NCBI GenBank assembly: GCA_900319985.1
Contig: ONQL01000013.1
Location: 1-37,030 of the forward strand
DNA from: an uncultured Methanobrevibacter sp.
GTDB taxonomy: Archaea; Methanobacteriota; Methanobacteria; Methanobacteriales; Methanobacteriaceae
Length of the DNA stretch: 37,030 nt
Direction of reading: 5' to 3'
Both the position numbers and the translations under genes were made by a program. Below are positions 6,997 through 15,817 of the stretch, one piece after another (position 1 is the stretch's first letter; every line of letters begins with the position of its first letter). Under the pieces are notes generated by a model, which had not been told where the DNA came from, did no database searches, and saw only the letters and a list, made by a program, of their open reading frames with translations.

Positions 6997-7800
6997 ATGC
7001 AAAGCAACATATCAAAAGAACTGGAAATGAAATTCCCACCAATTGTTTTACTTAAAAGTGATGCAAAACCGGAAAATGCAAAAGGACCTAAAAACGAAAA
7101 TGGCGGATGTGTAATGAGTTTTGTTGCACAGACCATAGCCAAAAGGAAAACCACCTATTTTGGTCGTGAACATATAACCTGTGGAGGAATATCTGTAGGA
7201 TTTGGTTGGGGGTCAGGACTTGAAAATGAAGATATGATTGACTTTCAGGCAACATTTCTATCCTGCGGAGTTGAATCAGCACCGAACAGGGAATATTATG
7301 AGAAGAGATTAGAACAGATGCCTAAACATACCCGTGAAATGTTCAGACATGGAGAGCGAATATATACTGACTTTGAAACCGCAAAAGAAAGTATTAAAAA
7401 TAGACCAATCTATGATGAAGGCCAATATGTAATCTTTAAAGGACTGGAAAATTTGGAAGACGGTGAAATTCCAGAATCCGTTATTTTTACTGTAAATCCT
7501 ATAGAGCTAACAGCATTAATCCAGATAAATTCATCATTCAGGCTCAAAGATTCATACATTTTAACCCCACAGGCATCAGCATGTCAAGCTATTGGATGTT
7601 TTACATTTAAAGAAAATGAAAGCAATAATCCGAAACCTGTCTTGGGGCCGATTGACTTTGCAGGAAGAAGTAAAATGAAGCATTTCATTCCAAATGACTA
7701 TTTGATCTTATCAATGCCCTGGAAATTATTCCTAAAATTGGAAGAGTTAAGTGAAAATAGTGTACTTCAAACTGATTTGTGGAAAAAATTTAAAAAATAA
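6997..7800 (+). CDS. DUF169 family protein
   Basis: A 267-residue cytoplasmic protein of the DUF169 family, full length. Typical features are the early PPIVLLKSDAKPE segment, GGCVMSFVAQ, the GGISVGFGW glycine stretch, a Cys-containing FLSCGVES, and later LTPQASACQAIGCFTF followed by GPIDFAGRSKM. The conserved Cys residues (in GGCVM, ITCGG, LSCG and SACQAIGC) hint at metal or cluster binding, but the function is unknown. It is frequent in anaerobes, including methanogens. The ATG is preceded by GAGGT. The ABC exporter genes start 21 nt later on the same strand and may be co-transcribed. The 270 bases upstream are AT-rich with nothing else I recognise. Confidence 0.82.
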   Translation: MQSNISKELEMKFPPIVLLKSDAKPENAKGPKNENGGCVMSFVAQTIAKRKTTYFGREHITCGGISVGFGWGSGLENEDMIDFQATFLSCGVESAPNREYYEKRLEQMPKHTREMFRHGERIYTDFETAKESIKNRPIYDEGQYVIFKGLENLEDGEIPESVIFTVNPIELTALIQINSSFRLKDSYILTPQASACQAIGCFTFKENESNNPKPVLGPIDFAGRSKMKHFIPNDYLILSMPWKLFLKLEELSENSVLQTDLWKKFKK

Positions 7801-7821
7801 TTAACAACCAATATATTATTA

Positions 7822-9528
7822 ATGAAAAAATTACTCACGCCAATGAAGAATAAAATCCCTCAGATTTTATTCATATTCATATTTTTAATAGTCCAAGCAT
7901 ACTGTGATTTAGCATTGCCCCAATACACAGCGGCCATTGTAAACATTGGTATACAAAACACTGATTTTCAATTCATCATAGATACCGGAATGATAATGCT
8001 TATAATGGTGGCGATATCTGCCCTGGCAACCGTTGGTGTGTCTTATTTTTCAAGCAGAGTTTCATCAGGGTATGCTAAAGACTTGAGAAAAATTATCTAC
8101 AATAAAGTTTTAAGATTCTCAAATCATGAATTGAATGACATCTCACGCTCTTCCCTGATAACAAGAACTACAAATGATGTAAACCAACTTCAGGGAGTTT
8201 TGGGATTCATTTTTACAACACTCATTTTTGCTCCAATTTTAGGAATTGGAAGCATCATCAAAGTATTTGAACTTCAGACAAATCTATCCTGGATTATCTT
8301 AGTTAATTTTATTGCAGTCATTATTCTTTTGGCAACCATAATGGTTAGAGTTCTTCCTTACTTTAAGATTACACAGGAGATAATTGATAAGATAAATAAA
8401 AATGCAAGAGAAATATTAATCGGAATTCCTGTAATTAAAGCATTTGTAAGACAAGATTTTGAAGAAAACAAGTTTCAAAAAGTGAATAAGGAATTTTATG
8501 ACGTGAACATTTACGTATATAGAACAATATTGATTATGCTTCCTTTAATGATGCTTATAATGAATATTATGGTTGTCCTAATTCTTTATTTTGGAGCATA
8601 TGATGCAATAAACAACGGAATTTTAACAGGAGACATAATAGCTTTTATCCAATATGCTACCCAAATCGTCACTTCATTTCTGATGATTGGAGGCTTTTTC
8701 ATTATGCTTCCAAGATTTCTTGTTTCCGGAAGACGTATTAGTGAAGTATTAAATACTGAAATTACCATAACAGATGGCGAGATTACAGACATCTCCACCA
8801 ACCCTACAATCGAATTTAAAAATGTTTCCTATAGATATCCTGGAAGTGAAAAGGAAACCCTAAAAGACATTAATTTTAGCTTAAAGCCAGGAAAAACCAC
8901 TGCAATTATTGGAGGAACAGGCAGCGGCAAAACTACAATACTCAATTTAATTCCTCGCCTTCAGGACCCAACTTCCGGTGAAATCCTGATTGACGGTGAA
9001 AATATCAAAAACTTCAATTTGAAAAGCCTAAGGGAAACAATTAGTTTCACACCCCAAAAAGCTATTCTGTTTCAAGGTGACGTCAAATCAAATATGAAAA
9101 TCGGAAAGAATAATGCAAGCGACAGTGAAATTGAAAAAGCACTGAAACTGGCCCAAGTTGATTTTGTAGAAGATTTAGCTGAAGAAGTTACACAAGGAGG
9201 ATCCAATTTTTCAGGAGGTCAAAAGCAACGTTTATCCATAGCCAGAGGAATCATAGGAAAACATGACTTTTATTTATTTGATGACTGCTTTTCAGCGCTT
9301 GACATGAACACCGAAAGAAAGATTAAAAACAACTTAAAGGAAATGAAAGATTCATCAATCCTAATCGTGTCTCAAAGAATTTCAACAATAATGGATGCTG
9401 ATGAAATCCTTGTAGTCGATAATGGGGAGATAATTGACAGAGGCACACATGACAAACTTGTGGAAAACTGTGACATCTACAAAGAAATAGCCAATATCCA
9501 AATTGATTATATGGAGGCATTGCTATGA
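7822..9528 (+). CDS. ABC exporter half-transporter, degenerate-site subunit
   Basis: A 568-residue type-IV ABC exporter subunit: six membrane helices in residues 15-300, then a nucleotide-binding domain. Walker A GGTGSGKT is at about 364-371, the signature SGGQ at 464-467, and Walker B FYLFDD at 483-488. The catalytic carboxylate position is Asp rather than Glu, and the switch His is Gln (IVSQRIST). These are the marks of the non-hydrolytic half of heterodimeric exporters such as TM287/288 and LmrCD. The next gene, overlapping by 4 nt, supplies the competent Walker B. The substrate cannot be told; multidrug or peptide export is typical. No clear ribosome site precedes ATG 7822; coupling to DUF169, 21 nt upstream, is possible. 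Confidence 0.88.
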   Translation: MKKLLTPMKNKIPQILFIFIFLIVQAYCDLALPQYTAAIVNIGIQNTDFQFIIDTGMIMLIMVAISALATVGVSYFSSRVSSGYAKDLRKIIYNKVLRFSNHELNDISRSSLITRTTNDVNQLQGVLGFIFTTLIFAPILGIGSIIKVFELQTNLSWIILVNFIAVIILLATIMVRVLPYFKITQEIIDKINKNAREILIGIPVIKAFVRQDFEENKFQKVNKEFYDVNIYVYRTILIMLPLMMLIMNIMVVLILYFGAYDAINNGILTGDIIAFIQYATQIVTSFLMIGGFFIMLPRFLVSGRRISEVLNTEITITDGEITDISTNPTIEFKNVSYRYPGSEKETLKDINFSLKPGKTTAIIGGTGSGKTTILNLIPRLQDPTSGEILIDGENIKNFNLKSLRETISFTPQKAILFQGDVKSNMKIGKNNASDSEIEKALKLAQVDFVEDLAEEVTQGGSNFSGGQKQRLSIARGIIGKHDFYLFDDCFSALDMNTERKIKNNLKEMKDSSILIVSQRISTIMDADEILVVDNGEIIDRGTHDKLVENCDIYKEIANIQIDYMEALL

Positions 9529-11330
9529 GTCCAAGACCATTGAGAAGAAAACCTCCTGAAAAACCGGTTGACAATAAAAGAGCTATTAAAAATATCCTAA
9601 CCCTATTGAAAAACCATAAATGGAAGCTAATATTAACTGTAGTATGTGCAGTGATTTCAACATTATTTACAGTAATTGCACCGTTACTTATCGGTCAGGC
9701 AACAACACTGATATTTGATGGAATAAACAAAATCATCCACAATACAGGTTCAATTGATTTAAATGCATTAATCCATATTTTAATAATCGTGTCCGCCCTA
9801 TATATGATAAGCTCTGTGTTTACATATCTGCAAAGCATATTTCTTGTTGAAGTAACAACAAAAATCAGCTATGACTTAAGGGAAAGATTAATTGAAAAAA
9901 TCCTGCATTTGCCAATGGATAAAGTTGAAGAAAATAAAAGAGGAGACATCTTATCAAGAGTTACAAACGATGTGGATTCACTTCAAAACGGCATTACCCA
10001 ATCATTTATCCAATTGCTAACCGCAATAATTACCCTTATTGGAGTATTCATTATGATGTTATCCATCAATATCTGGATGACCTTGGCAACCATTATCCTC
10101 ATTCCTGTTTCATTTGTACTTATTGTCCTAATGACAAGATTCTCACAAAAATATTTCCTGAAGCAACTGCAATTTAAAGGCTCTGTCAACGGTCAAATTG
10201 AAGAAACATTCACAGGCCATGATATCATCCGTGCATTTAACCAGGAAGAAATTTCCATGGAGAAATTTGAAAGAGATAACGAAAACTGGTTTGTCCATGA
10301 ATGGAAATCACAGTTTTTCTCCAGTTTGAATGGTCCTTTAATGAACTTCATTTCAAACTTTACCTATGTCGTAGTTGCGGTTTTAGGTGCAGTATTCGTT
10401 CTTCAAAGAGTTATTGCAGTTGGAGACATCTTGGCATTTTTCCAATATACCCAAAGTTTTACAAGACCAATTCAGCAAATCACAAGAGTTATGAATCAAA
10501 TTCAAACTGCAATGGCAGCGAGTGAACGTATTTTTGAATTTCTCGATTACAATGATGAAGAAAACCCATCAAGTAAACAAATTAGTGAAATCAAAGACGG
10601 AATAACCTTTGATAACGTCAGCTTTTCATATACACCAAATGAAAAAATAATTAACAATTTATCATTTGATGTTAAAAAAGGCGAAAAAATAGCCATTGTT
10701 GGTGAAACTGGAGCTGGAAAAACCACAATTGTTAAATTACTCATGAGATTTTATGACATCAACTCAGGTTCCATTAAAATTGACGGCGTTGATATTGACG
10801 AATATGACAAGGACAGTTTAAGGTCATTGATTGGAATGGTTCTGCAGGATTCCTGGCTATTTTCAGACACGATTTCAAACAATATCCAATATGGAAATCT
10901 TGATGCAACAAATGAAGAGATAACCGATGCAGCAAGCCAGGTTTATGCAGACAACTTCATAAGACAATTACCTGACGGTTATGAGAGCAAATTAAATGAA
11001 GACACTGACAATATTTCACATGGCCAAAAGCAATTATTGACAATTGCCAGAACAATCCTATCAAAAAAAGAAGTTTTAATCTTGGACGAAGCAACTTCCA
11101 GTGTCGATACAAGAACTGAAAAGTTAATTCAAAAAGCGATGGACAGACTGATGGAAGGCAAAACCAGCTTTATCATTGCACACAGACTATCAACCATCAG
11201 AAATGCCGATAAAATTATCGTGATTGAAAATGGTAAAATAATTGAGCAAGGAACTCATGAAGAATTACTTGCCCTTAAAGGTTATTACTATAATACTTTA
11301 AACAGTCAGTTTAATGAAAATATTCTTTAA
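9525..11330 (+). CDS. ABC exporter half-transporter, catalytic subunit
   Basis: A 601-residue partner of the preceding gene, joined to it by an ATGA overlap. It has an N-terminal cytosolic lead (MSPRPLRRKPPEKPV), six membrane helices to about residue 330, then an ATPase domain with Walker A GETGAGKT, Walker B VLILDEATSSVD with the catalytic Glu present, and a proper switch His (IIAHRLST). The signature reads ISHGQ instead of SGGQ. That altered signature would pair with the partner's Walker A, while the partner's intact SGGQ pairs with this Walker A to form the single active site. The stop overlaps the stop of the convergent TPR gene. Confidence 0.88.
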   Translation: MSPRPLRRKPPEKPVDNKRAIKNILTLLKNHKWKLILTVVCAVISTLFTVIAPLLIGQATTLIFDGINKIIHNTGSIDLNALIHILIIVSALYMISSVFTYLQSIFLVEVTTKISYDLRERLIEKILHLPMDKVEENKRGDILSRVTNDVDSLQNGITQSFIQLLTAIITLIGVFIMMLSINIWMTLATIILIPVSFVLIVLMTRFSQKYFLKQLQFKGSVNGQIEETFTGHDIIRAFNQEEISMEKFERDNENWFVHEWKSQFFSSLNGPLMNFISNFTYVVVAVLGAVFVLQRVIAVGDILAFFQYTQSFTRPIQQITRVMNQIQTAMAASERIFEFLDYNDEENPSSKQISEIKDGITFDNVSFSYTPNEKIINNLSFDVKKGEKIAIVGETGAGKTTIVKLLMRFYDINSGSIKIDGVDIDEYDKDSLRSLIGMVLQDSWLFSDTISNNIQYGNLDATNEEITDAASQVYADNFIRQLPDGYESKLNEDTDNISHGQKQLLTIARTILSKKEVLILDEATSSVDTRTEKLIQKAMDRLMEGKTSFIIAHRLSTIRNADKIIVIENGKIIEQGTHEELLALKGYYYNTLNSQFNENIL

Positions 11331-12124
11331 ATCTTTTCTAAACATTCATCCCATATTTCCTGGGAATGACTGTCTAAAGAATCAATTGCAGCTGCTTTTT
11401 TAAATTCAATATCTGCTTTTTTGTAATTTTCACAAGCATAATATGTAAGTGCTTTTCCTTTAATCGCTTCAAATGAATCTTTATCCTTTTTCAACACGGA
11501 ATCATACACATTGATGGCATCATCATAATCGCCGTTTAGTGTATTTGCATTAGCAATTGCTATCCATACGTTAACATCATCTTCAATAGCCAAAGAATTA
11601 ATGTATTCGTCAATTGCTTGAGGGTATTTATCCAAATTCACAAGTGCACGACCTTTTAAATAGTAAGCTTCAGCATTTGAGGAGTTAACTTCAATTGCCT
11701 TATCACAAAGTTCAATTATTCTAAGATTTGTTTTATAAAACTCAACCAATTCGCTTGAATCTTGATTATTCAGTCTTCTCTGTGCTCTTCTTACGTAATC
11801 ACTATCCCTATTTAATGCTTTTTTGGCATCAATAGAATATTCTTTTATAATCTTTGGAAAATCCTCTGAATTTAAAATTTCAGACCTGAATTGTGATGCA
11901 TCATCTGCAATATTTGAAATTTGGTCTAAAGTATTTTCACTTAATTCACTAACATCTACATCTTCAAATCTGTTTAAATCTAAATCCTGCAAGATTTCTT
12001 TACTCTCATCTCTTAAAAAATCTATACGATCAGATATTCGTTGAAGTAAAATGGATTCAAAGTAAACTTTATCAGAGCTTCTTTTGTTGACCTTAATGTC
12101 TTCCGCATCATTTGATTTTTTCAT
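11327..12124 (-). CDS. TPR-repeat protein
   Basis: A soluble protein of about 265 residues. The first half is acidic and probably helical or coiled (ILLQRISDRIDFLRDESKEI). The second half (about 125-262) contains four or so tetratricopeptide repeats, seen in AYYLKGRALVNLDKYPQAID, IAIANANTLNGDYDDAINVY and KGKALTYYACENYKKADIEF. TPR arrays are protein-binding scaffolds; the partner is unknown. An upstream in-frame GTG (12133) lies within GGTGAT and is the ribosome site rather than the start, so I use ATG 12124. It is a single-gene unit, convergent with the ABC genes with overlapping stops. Confidence 0.75.
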   Translation of the reverse strand: MKKSNDAEDIKVNKRSSDKVYFESILLQRISDRIDFLRDESKEILQDLDLNRFEDVDVSELSENTLDQISNIADDASQFRSEILNSEDFPKIIKEYSIDAKKALNRDSDYVRRAQRRLNNQDSSELVEFYKTNLRIIELCDKAIEVNSSNAEAYYLKGRALVNLDKYPQAIDEYINSLAIEDDVNVWIAIANANTLNGDYDDAINVYDSVLKKDKDSFEAIKGKALTYYACENYKKADIEFKKAAAIDSLDSHSQEIWDECLEKI

Positions 12125-12195
12125 GATTATCACCTATATACTTTAATAATTTGATATTTGATAATAAAAAATATTTCTATTTTAAAAAAAATTAG

Positions 12196-13566
12196 CTAGG
12201 ATACATCATCACAAGATTTTTTAAATTTAATATTAAAAATCCAAATACAAGCAAAACCGAATAACGAACCTAGATTCATTCCTATAATAGCTCCGAAATA
12301 AACTCCAAAAACACCCATATTCAAAATTATTCCAAATACATAAGCAAATGCCATGCTCAATATTAATTCCCTTAAAATTGTTATTGCTAATGATTTGAAA
12401 CCAGAACCTACCCCCTGATAGGTATATGCTGCCGTTGCTCCAAATGGAATCAATACATTATAGAATACCAATAGCCTCAATATTTCAAAAGACCGTTCAA
12501 CCAATGCCACATTAGTTGTATAAACATTAAAAATTTCGCAAATCGGATATGCAAATATGAAAAATGTCCCACAGATTAAAATAGTGATAGCCAAACTCAG
12601 CAATGTTGAATATTTAATTGTCTCATTGAAGTTTTTCCAGTTTCGAGCTCCATATGCAACACCTGAAACTGTTATTGTTGCAATTCCTATTGCCATGCAT
12701 GGCAGGAACGCAATTGATATGAATCTCCAGGCTATTGTAAAGGATGCCACTTCACCAACACCTGCCGTTACCATGATTAAAAAGTTCAATATGATGGCCA
12801 CAAGAGCAAAAATTATTTCTTCTGTTGCCGCAGGAAGTGAAACAACCAAAATTTCCTTATAGATTTCCAATTTACGCTTGTAATATTTAACTCTAAACTT
12901 AAAAAATGTATCCTTTTTGATAAAAATCCAATATATCATCCAGACATAGCCGGCAAATGATGCAATTACTGTTGCAAGGCCCGCTCCGAAAATCCCGAAA
13001 TTTAATGAATATATCAATATCGGGTCAATAATCATGTTTAAAATAGCTGTTAAAATCAATGGATTAGTTGCTCTTTTAACATCACCTTCAGCCCTGAAAA
13101 CACTTGCAGTTACATTAGGCAGCAAAAATGCAATATTGAGCAGAAATATAATTTGTCCATAACTTAAACAGTATGAACTGACACTGCCTGCACCCAACAA
13201 TATTACTATGTCATCTAAAAAGAAAATACCTACAATTAAAACAAGGACCGAAACGATGAATGTTAAAATCATTGAGTGTATAACTGCATTATTTGCATCC
13301 CCAAATCGTTTCGCTCCGACATATCGTGAAATCAAAGAATTGGCACCGGCACCCACACCACTGCCAAGGCCAATGATAACCAAGTATAATGGTGATATGA
13401 AACCTAATGCCGCCAGGGCATCAGAATTTAATCCTGAAACCCAAAAGCTATCAATCAAATTATTTAAAAACATCAAAAGCAATGAAAATATTGTAGGAAA
13501 AGCCAGTTTATTGATTGCCCTTCTAGGATTGCCGGTTATCAACTCAATATTTTCATTTGCTTGCAT
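12196..13566 (-). CDS. MATE family efflux transporter
   Basis: A 456-residue membrane protein with about 12 helices and the MATE layout: NPRRAINKLAFPTIFSLLLM at the start, then DSFWVSGLNSDALAALG, GAGANSLISRYVGAKR near 75-90, and a second half repeating the fold. It exports organic cations, drugs or metabolites in exchange for Na+ or H+; the substrate is unknown. TTG 13581 is an upstream alternative. I choose ATG 13566 because a TATA element ends about 22 nt before it, the geometry of a leaderless archaeal transcript, and no ribosome site is present. It stands alone, with AT-rich spacers on both sides. Confidence 0.85.
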   Translation of the reverse strand: MQANENIELITGNPRRAINKLAFPTIFSLLLMFLNNLIDSFWVSGLNSDALAALGFISPLYLVIIGLGSGVGAGANSLISRYVGAKRFGDANNAVIHSMILTFIVSVLVLIVGIFFLDDIVILLGAGSVSSYCLSYGQIIFLLNIAFLLPNVTASVFRAEGDVKRATNPLILTAILNMIIDPILIYSLNFGIFGAGLATVIASFAGYVWMIYWIFIKKDTFFKFRVKYYKRKLEIYKEILVVSLPAATEEIIFALVAIILNFLIMVTAGVGEVASFTIAWRFISIAFLPCMAIGIATITVSGVAYGARNWKNFNETIKYSTLLSLAITILICGTFFIFAYPICEIFNVYTTNVALVERSFEILRLLVFYNVLIPFGATAAYTYQGVGSGFKSLAITILRELILSMAFAYVFGIILNMGVFGVYFGAIIGMNLGSLFGFACIWIFNIKFKKSCDDVS

Positions 13567-13586
13567 GATAGTATATTGCAAAACTT

Positions 13587-13597
13587 AATATTTAAAT
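13587..13597 (-). promoter_or_regulatory. TATA box of the MATE gene, leaderless geometry
   Basis: ATTTAAATATT on the minus strand ends about 21-22 nt before ATG 13566. That places transcription start at or next to the start codon, consistent with the missing Shine-Dalgarno sequence. Confidence 0.5.
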
Positions 13598-13715
13598 GAT
13601 ATAAGATACATTTTGATTCAACTTTTCAAATAATTTGTGAACTCAAAAAAAACCAGCTGCAAATTGTAAAAAATCACTTCCAAAAATTTTGAAACACCTA
13701 AATTTTAACAAAACT

Positions 13716-13725
13716 TTTATATAAA
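13716..13725 (+). promoter_or_regulatory. TATA box of the flavodoxin gene
   Basis: TTTATATAAA lies 34 nt before ATG 13759. Transcription would start near 13748, leaving a very short leader that may cut into the GGACGTG ribosome site at 13747-13753. Confidence 0.5.
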
Positions 13726-13758
13726 ATTAAGTTACACATAGTTTAAGGACGTGTTTAA

Positions 13759-14166
13759 ATGAAAATCGCAATAAGATATTACACAAAAACAGGAAATACC
13801 AAAAAACTTGCAGAAGCCATAGGCAGTGCAATTAACGTTGAAGCAAAAACCGTCGATGAACCATTAACCGAAGATGTCGACATTCTATTTTTGGGTAGTG
13901 CAGTTTATGCCGCAGGAATCGACGAAAGAGTAAAAGAGTTTATTGAAAGCATTAATGTAAATGTCGGAAAAGTTGTCAATTTCTCATCAGCCGCTCTAAT
14001 TAAATCAACATACAGCCAAGTGAAAAAACAGGTCGAAAAGAAAGGTTTAAAAATGAGTGAAGACGAATTTCACTGTAGAGGAGCATTCAAATTTGTTCAC
14101 AGAGGACATCCCGATGAAACTGATTTAAAAAATGCTCAAGAATTTGCAAAAAGAATAGTTAATTAA
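13759..14166 (+). CDS. Flavodoxin
   Basis: A 135-residue FMN-binding electron carrier. The phosphate-binding loop YTKTGNTKKLAEAI lies at residues 8-21. LFLGSAVYAAGIDERVKEFI (about 45-64) and VNFSSAALIKS (about 73-83) are the flavin-contacting loops of this short flavodoxin-like subfamily. It could donate electrons to diflavin or rubredoxin-linked systems, but no partner adjoins it. It is a monocistronic unit whose stop overlaps the convergent pore-loop gene. Confidence 0.85.
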   Translation: MKIAIRYYTKTGNTKKLAEAIGSAINVEAKTVDEPLTEDVDILFLGSAVYAAGIDERVKEFIESINVNVGKVVNFSSAALIKSTYSQVKKQVEKKGLKMSEDEFHCRGAFKFVHRGHPDETDLKNAQEFAKRIVN

Positions 14167-14966
14167 TTTTTCTTATTCTTTTTTGCCAAATCTTCCAATC
14201 TGTCAAATTCATTGTTAACATGCTTCATTACAATCGTGACTGTCAAAGTAGCTGTACCAACACCTGATAAAAAGAAACCAGACCAAACCAAAATCAAAGA
14301 ATTAAATTTCCCCCAACCAGAAGATCCTAAAATGGAATAGCCATTACTTGTAAATGCATTAGAAACCATAACCATTGAATTTATAGGAGATACTTCTTCA
14401 ACAAGCATTGTAATGATAAAACTAACGAAAATTATTGAAAACAACAATATTATTGTTATTCCCAGACTGTTGGTTTCAGTATACTCCATGAATTGGTCAA
14501 AGTATTTCTTAATAAAATAAAAATAGATTGGAGCATGAAACAAATCAAATATATTAACTGGATTCAATCCAAAAATCAAAAAACTTATGGAACCCAAAGG
14601 CATTAACAAAAAGAATATTATTTTATTTTTTAAGGAATCTCTTTTAGTGTTAAACATAAGGTATAATGAAAGTATAATATCCACAAAGACAATGCTGATT
14701 GTTTGAGGACCCCATGAAAATAATAGATATAATATGACAACAAAAAACATTAGAATCATTGCCAAATAATACAACTGTCTTAATTCAAAGATTTGTTCCT
14801 CGGGGAAATATTCCCTAATATTGAAAAATCGGGAATTTTTAATATGGAAATTTCTCTTTAAGAAATTATAAACATACTTCCCGACAAAGAATGTACAAAC
14901 GAAAAGGCAGAATGAAACTACAAAAGACATAAGAATATATAATACCCGACTCATCATTTCATCCAT
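14163..14966 (-). CDS. Pore-loop membrane protein (ion-channel-like), paralogue 2
   Basis: A 267-residue integral membrane protein with about six or seven helices. Its C-terminal third looks like a pore unit: helix (about 168-188), a re-entrant segment with NAFTSNGYSILG at 203-214, then a final helix (223-248) containing GVGTATLT. The arrangement, including WGKFNSL after the loop, resembles the helix-filter-helix unit of K+-channel-like proteins (TVGYGD...GR). The filter here reads TSNGYS, so ion selectivity cannot be assumed. The tail is short and basic (AKKNKKN). It overlaps the stop of its upstream paralogue by one base (TAATG), so the two are translationally coupled and may co-assemble. 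I do not know a characterised homologue. Confidence 0.65.
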   Translation of the reverse strand: MDEMMSRVLYILMSFVVSFCLFVCTFFVGKYVYNFLKRNFHIKNSRFFNIREYFPEEQIFELRQLYYLAMILMFFVVILYLLFSWGPQTISIVFVDIILSLYLMFNTKRDSLKNKIIFFLLMPLGSISFLIFGLNPVNIFDLFHAPIYFYFIKKYFDQFMEYTETNSLGITIILLFSIIFVSFIITMLVEEVSPINSMVMVSNAFTSNGYSILGSSGWGKFNSLILVWSGFFLSGVGTATLTVTIVMKHVNNEFDRLEDLAKKNKKN

Positions 14967-15745
14967 TATTCATCGCCCCCGTCTTCAATTATTTTTTCTA
15001 AACGTTTGATTCTAGCATTAAAATGCCTCAATAGAATAGCTGCAGTTAAAGTTGCAGTACCTGCACCCGAAATAATGTAACCACCCCAAACCAGGAAAAT
15101 ACTATTGATTTTACCAAGAGTAGAATTACCCAAAACAGAATATCCATTACTGGTAAAAGCATTGGAAACCATTACAAAAGAATCTAAAGGATCCTTATTT
15201 TCAACAACCTGAGTTATTAAAAAACTTATGAAAACTATGGAAAACAACAAAATTACAGTCACACGTAACCTGTTATCGTTAGTATATGTCATAAATTTAT
15301 CCAGAGCTACTTTAACCATATATAGAAAAATTGGAACATGAAGGAAATCAATAATGCCAATAATGGTATAGTTAAACAATAAATAATTCAGAGACCCAAA
15401 AGGAACCAGCAATAAAAATACGATTTTATTTTTTAAAGTACTCTTATCAAGAATTACAGCCGCAACCACAGATACACAAATGTCAAAAATAACAAAATGA
15501 ATCAGATCCTCATAAACGAATATAAGAATATATAAAAAATTTATAAAAAAACAGGCAGCCAAAATCAAATAAAAAACCTGTTTCAATGTATGTATTTCAT
15601 CTTCAGGCAAAAATTCAGTAGGATTGAGAAATCTATTATTAGAATTTTTTAGTTTAGAATAAACAAAAGTCACAATCATTGTTAAAGCAATGAAAATAAC
15701 AAATTCAATAAACAATTGAAAAATAGGATGTCCCAATATATTCAC
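14966..15745 (-). CDS. Pore-loop membrane protein (ion-channel-like), paralogue 1
   Basis: A 259-residue paralogue of the next gene with the same helix plan. The two share the block VMVSNAFTSNGYS exactly (here 191-203), followed by LGKINSIFLVW and GAGTATLT. Elsewhere identity is only moderate, so the loop is the constrained part. The first helix (about 8-30) precedes a conserved cytosolic NPTEFLPEDEIHTLKQVFYL element, paralleled by REYFPEEQIFELRQLYYL in the partner. The C-terminus is acidic (IEDGGDE), opposite in charge to the partner's basic tail. The start is GTG 15745 with GGTGA six bases upstream. The Ser/Thr kinase gene lies 72 nt upstream on the same strand. Confidence 0.65.
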   Translation of the reverse strand: MNILGHPIFQLFIEFVIFIALTMIVTFVYSKLKNSNNRFLNPTEFLPEDEIHTLKQVFYLILAACFFINFLYILIFVYEDLIHFVIFDICVSVVAAVILDKSTLKNKIVFLLLVPFGSLNYLLFNYTIIGIIDFLHVPIFLYMVKVALDKFMTYTNDNRLRVTVILLFSIVFISFLITQVVENKDPLDSFVMVSNAFTSNGYSVLGNSTLGKINSIFLVWGGYIISGAGTATLTAAILLRHFNARIKRLEKIIEDGGDE

Positions 15746-15817
15746 TTAAATTCACCAATGGAATATATCTATTTAATCATTATTAATTATTATGACATAT
15801 AAGTGATTATTGAAGCT

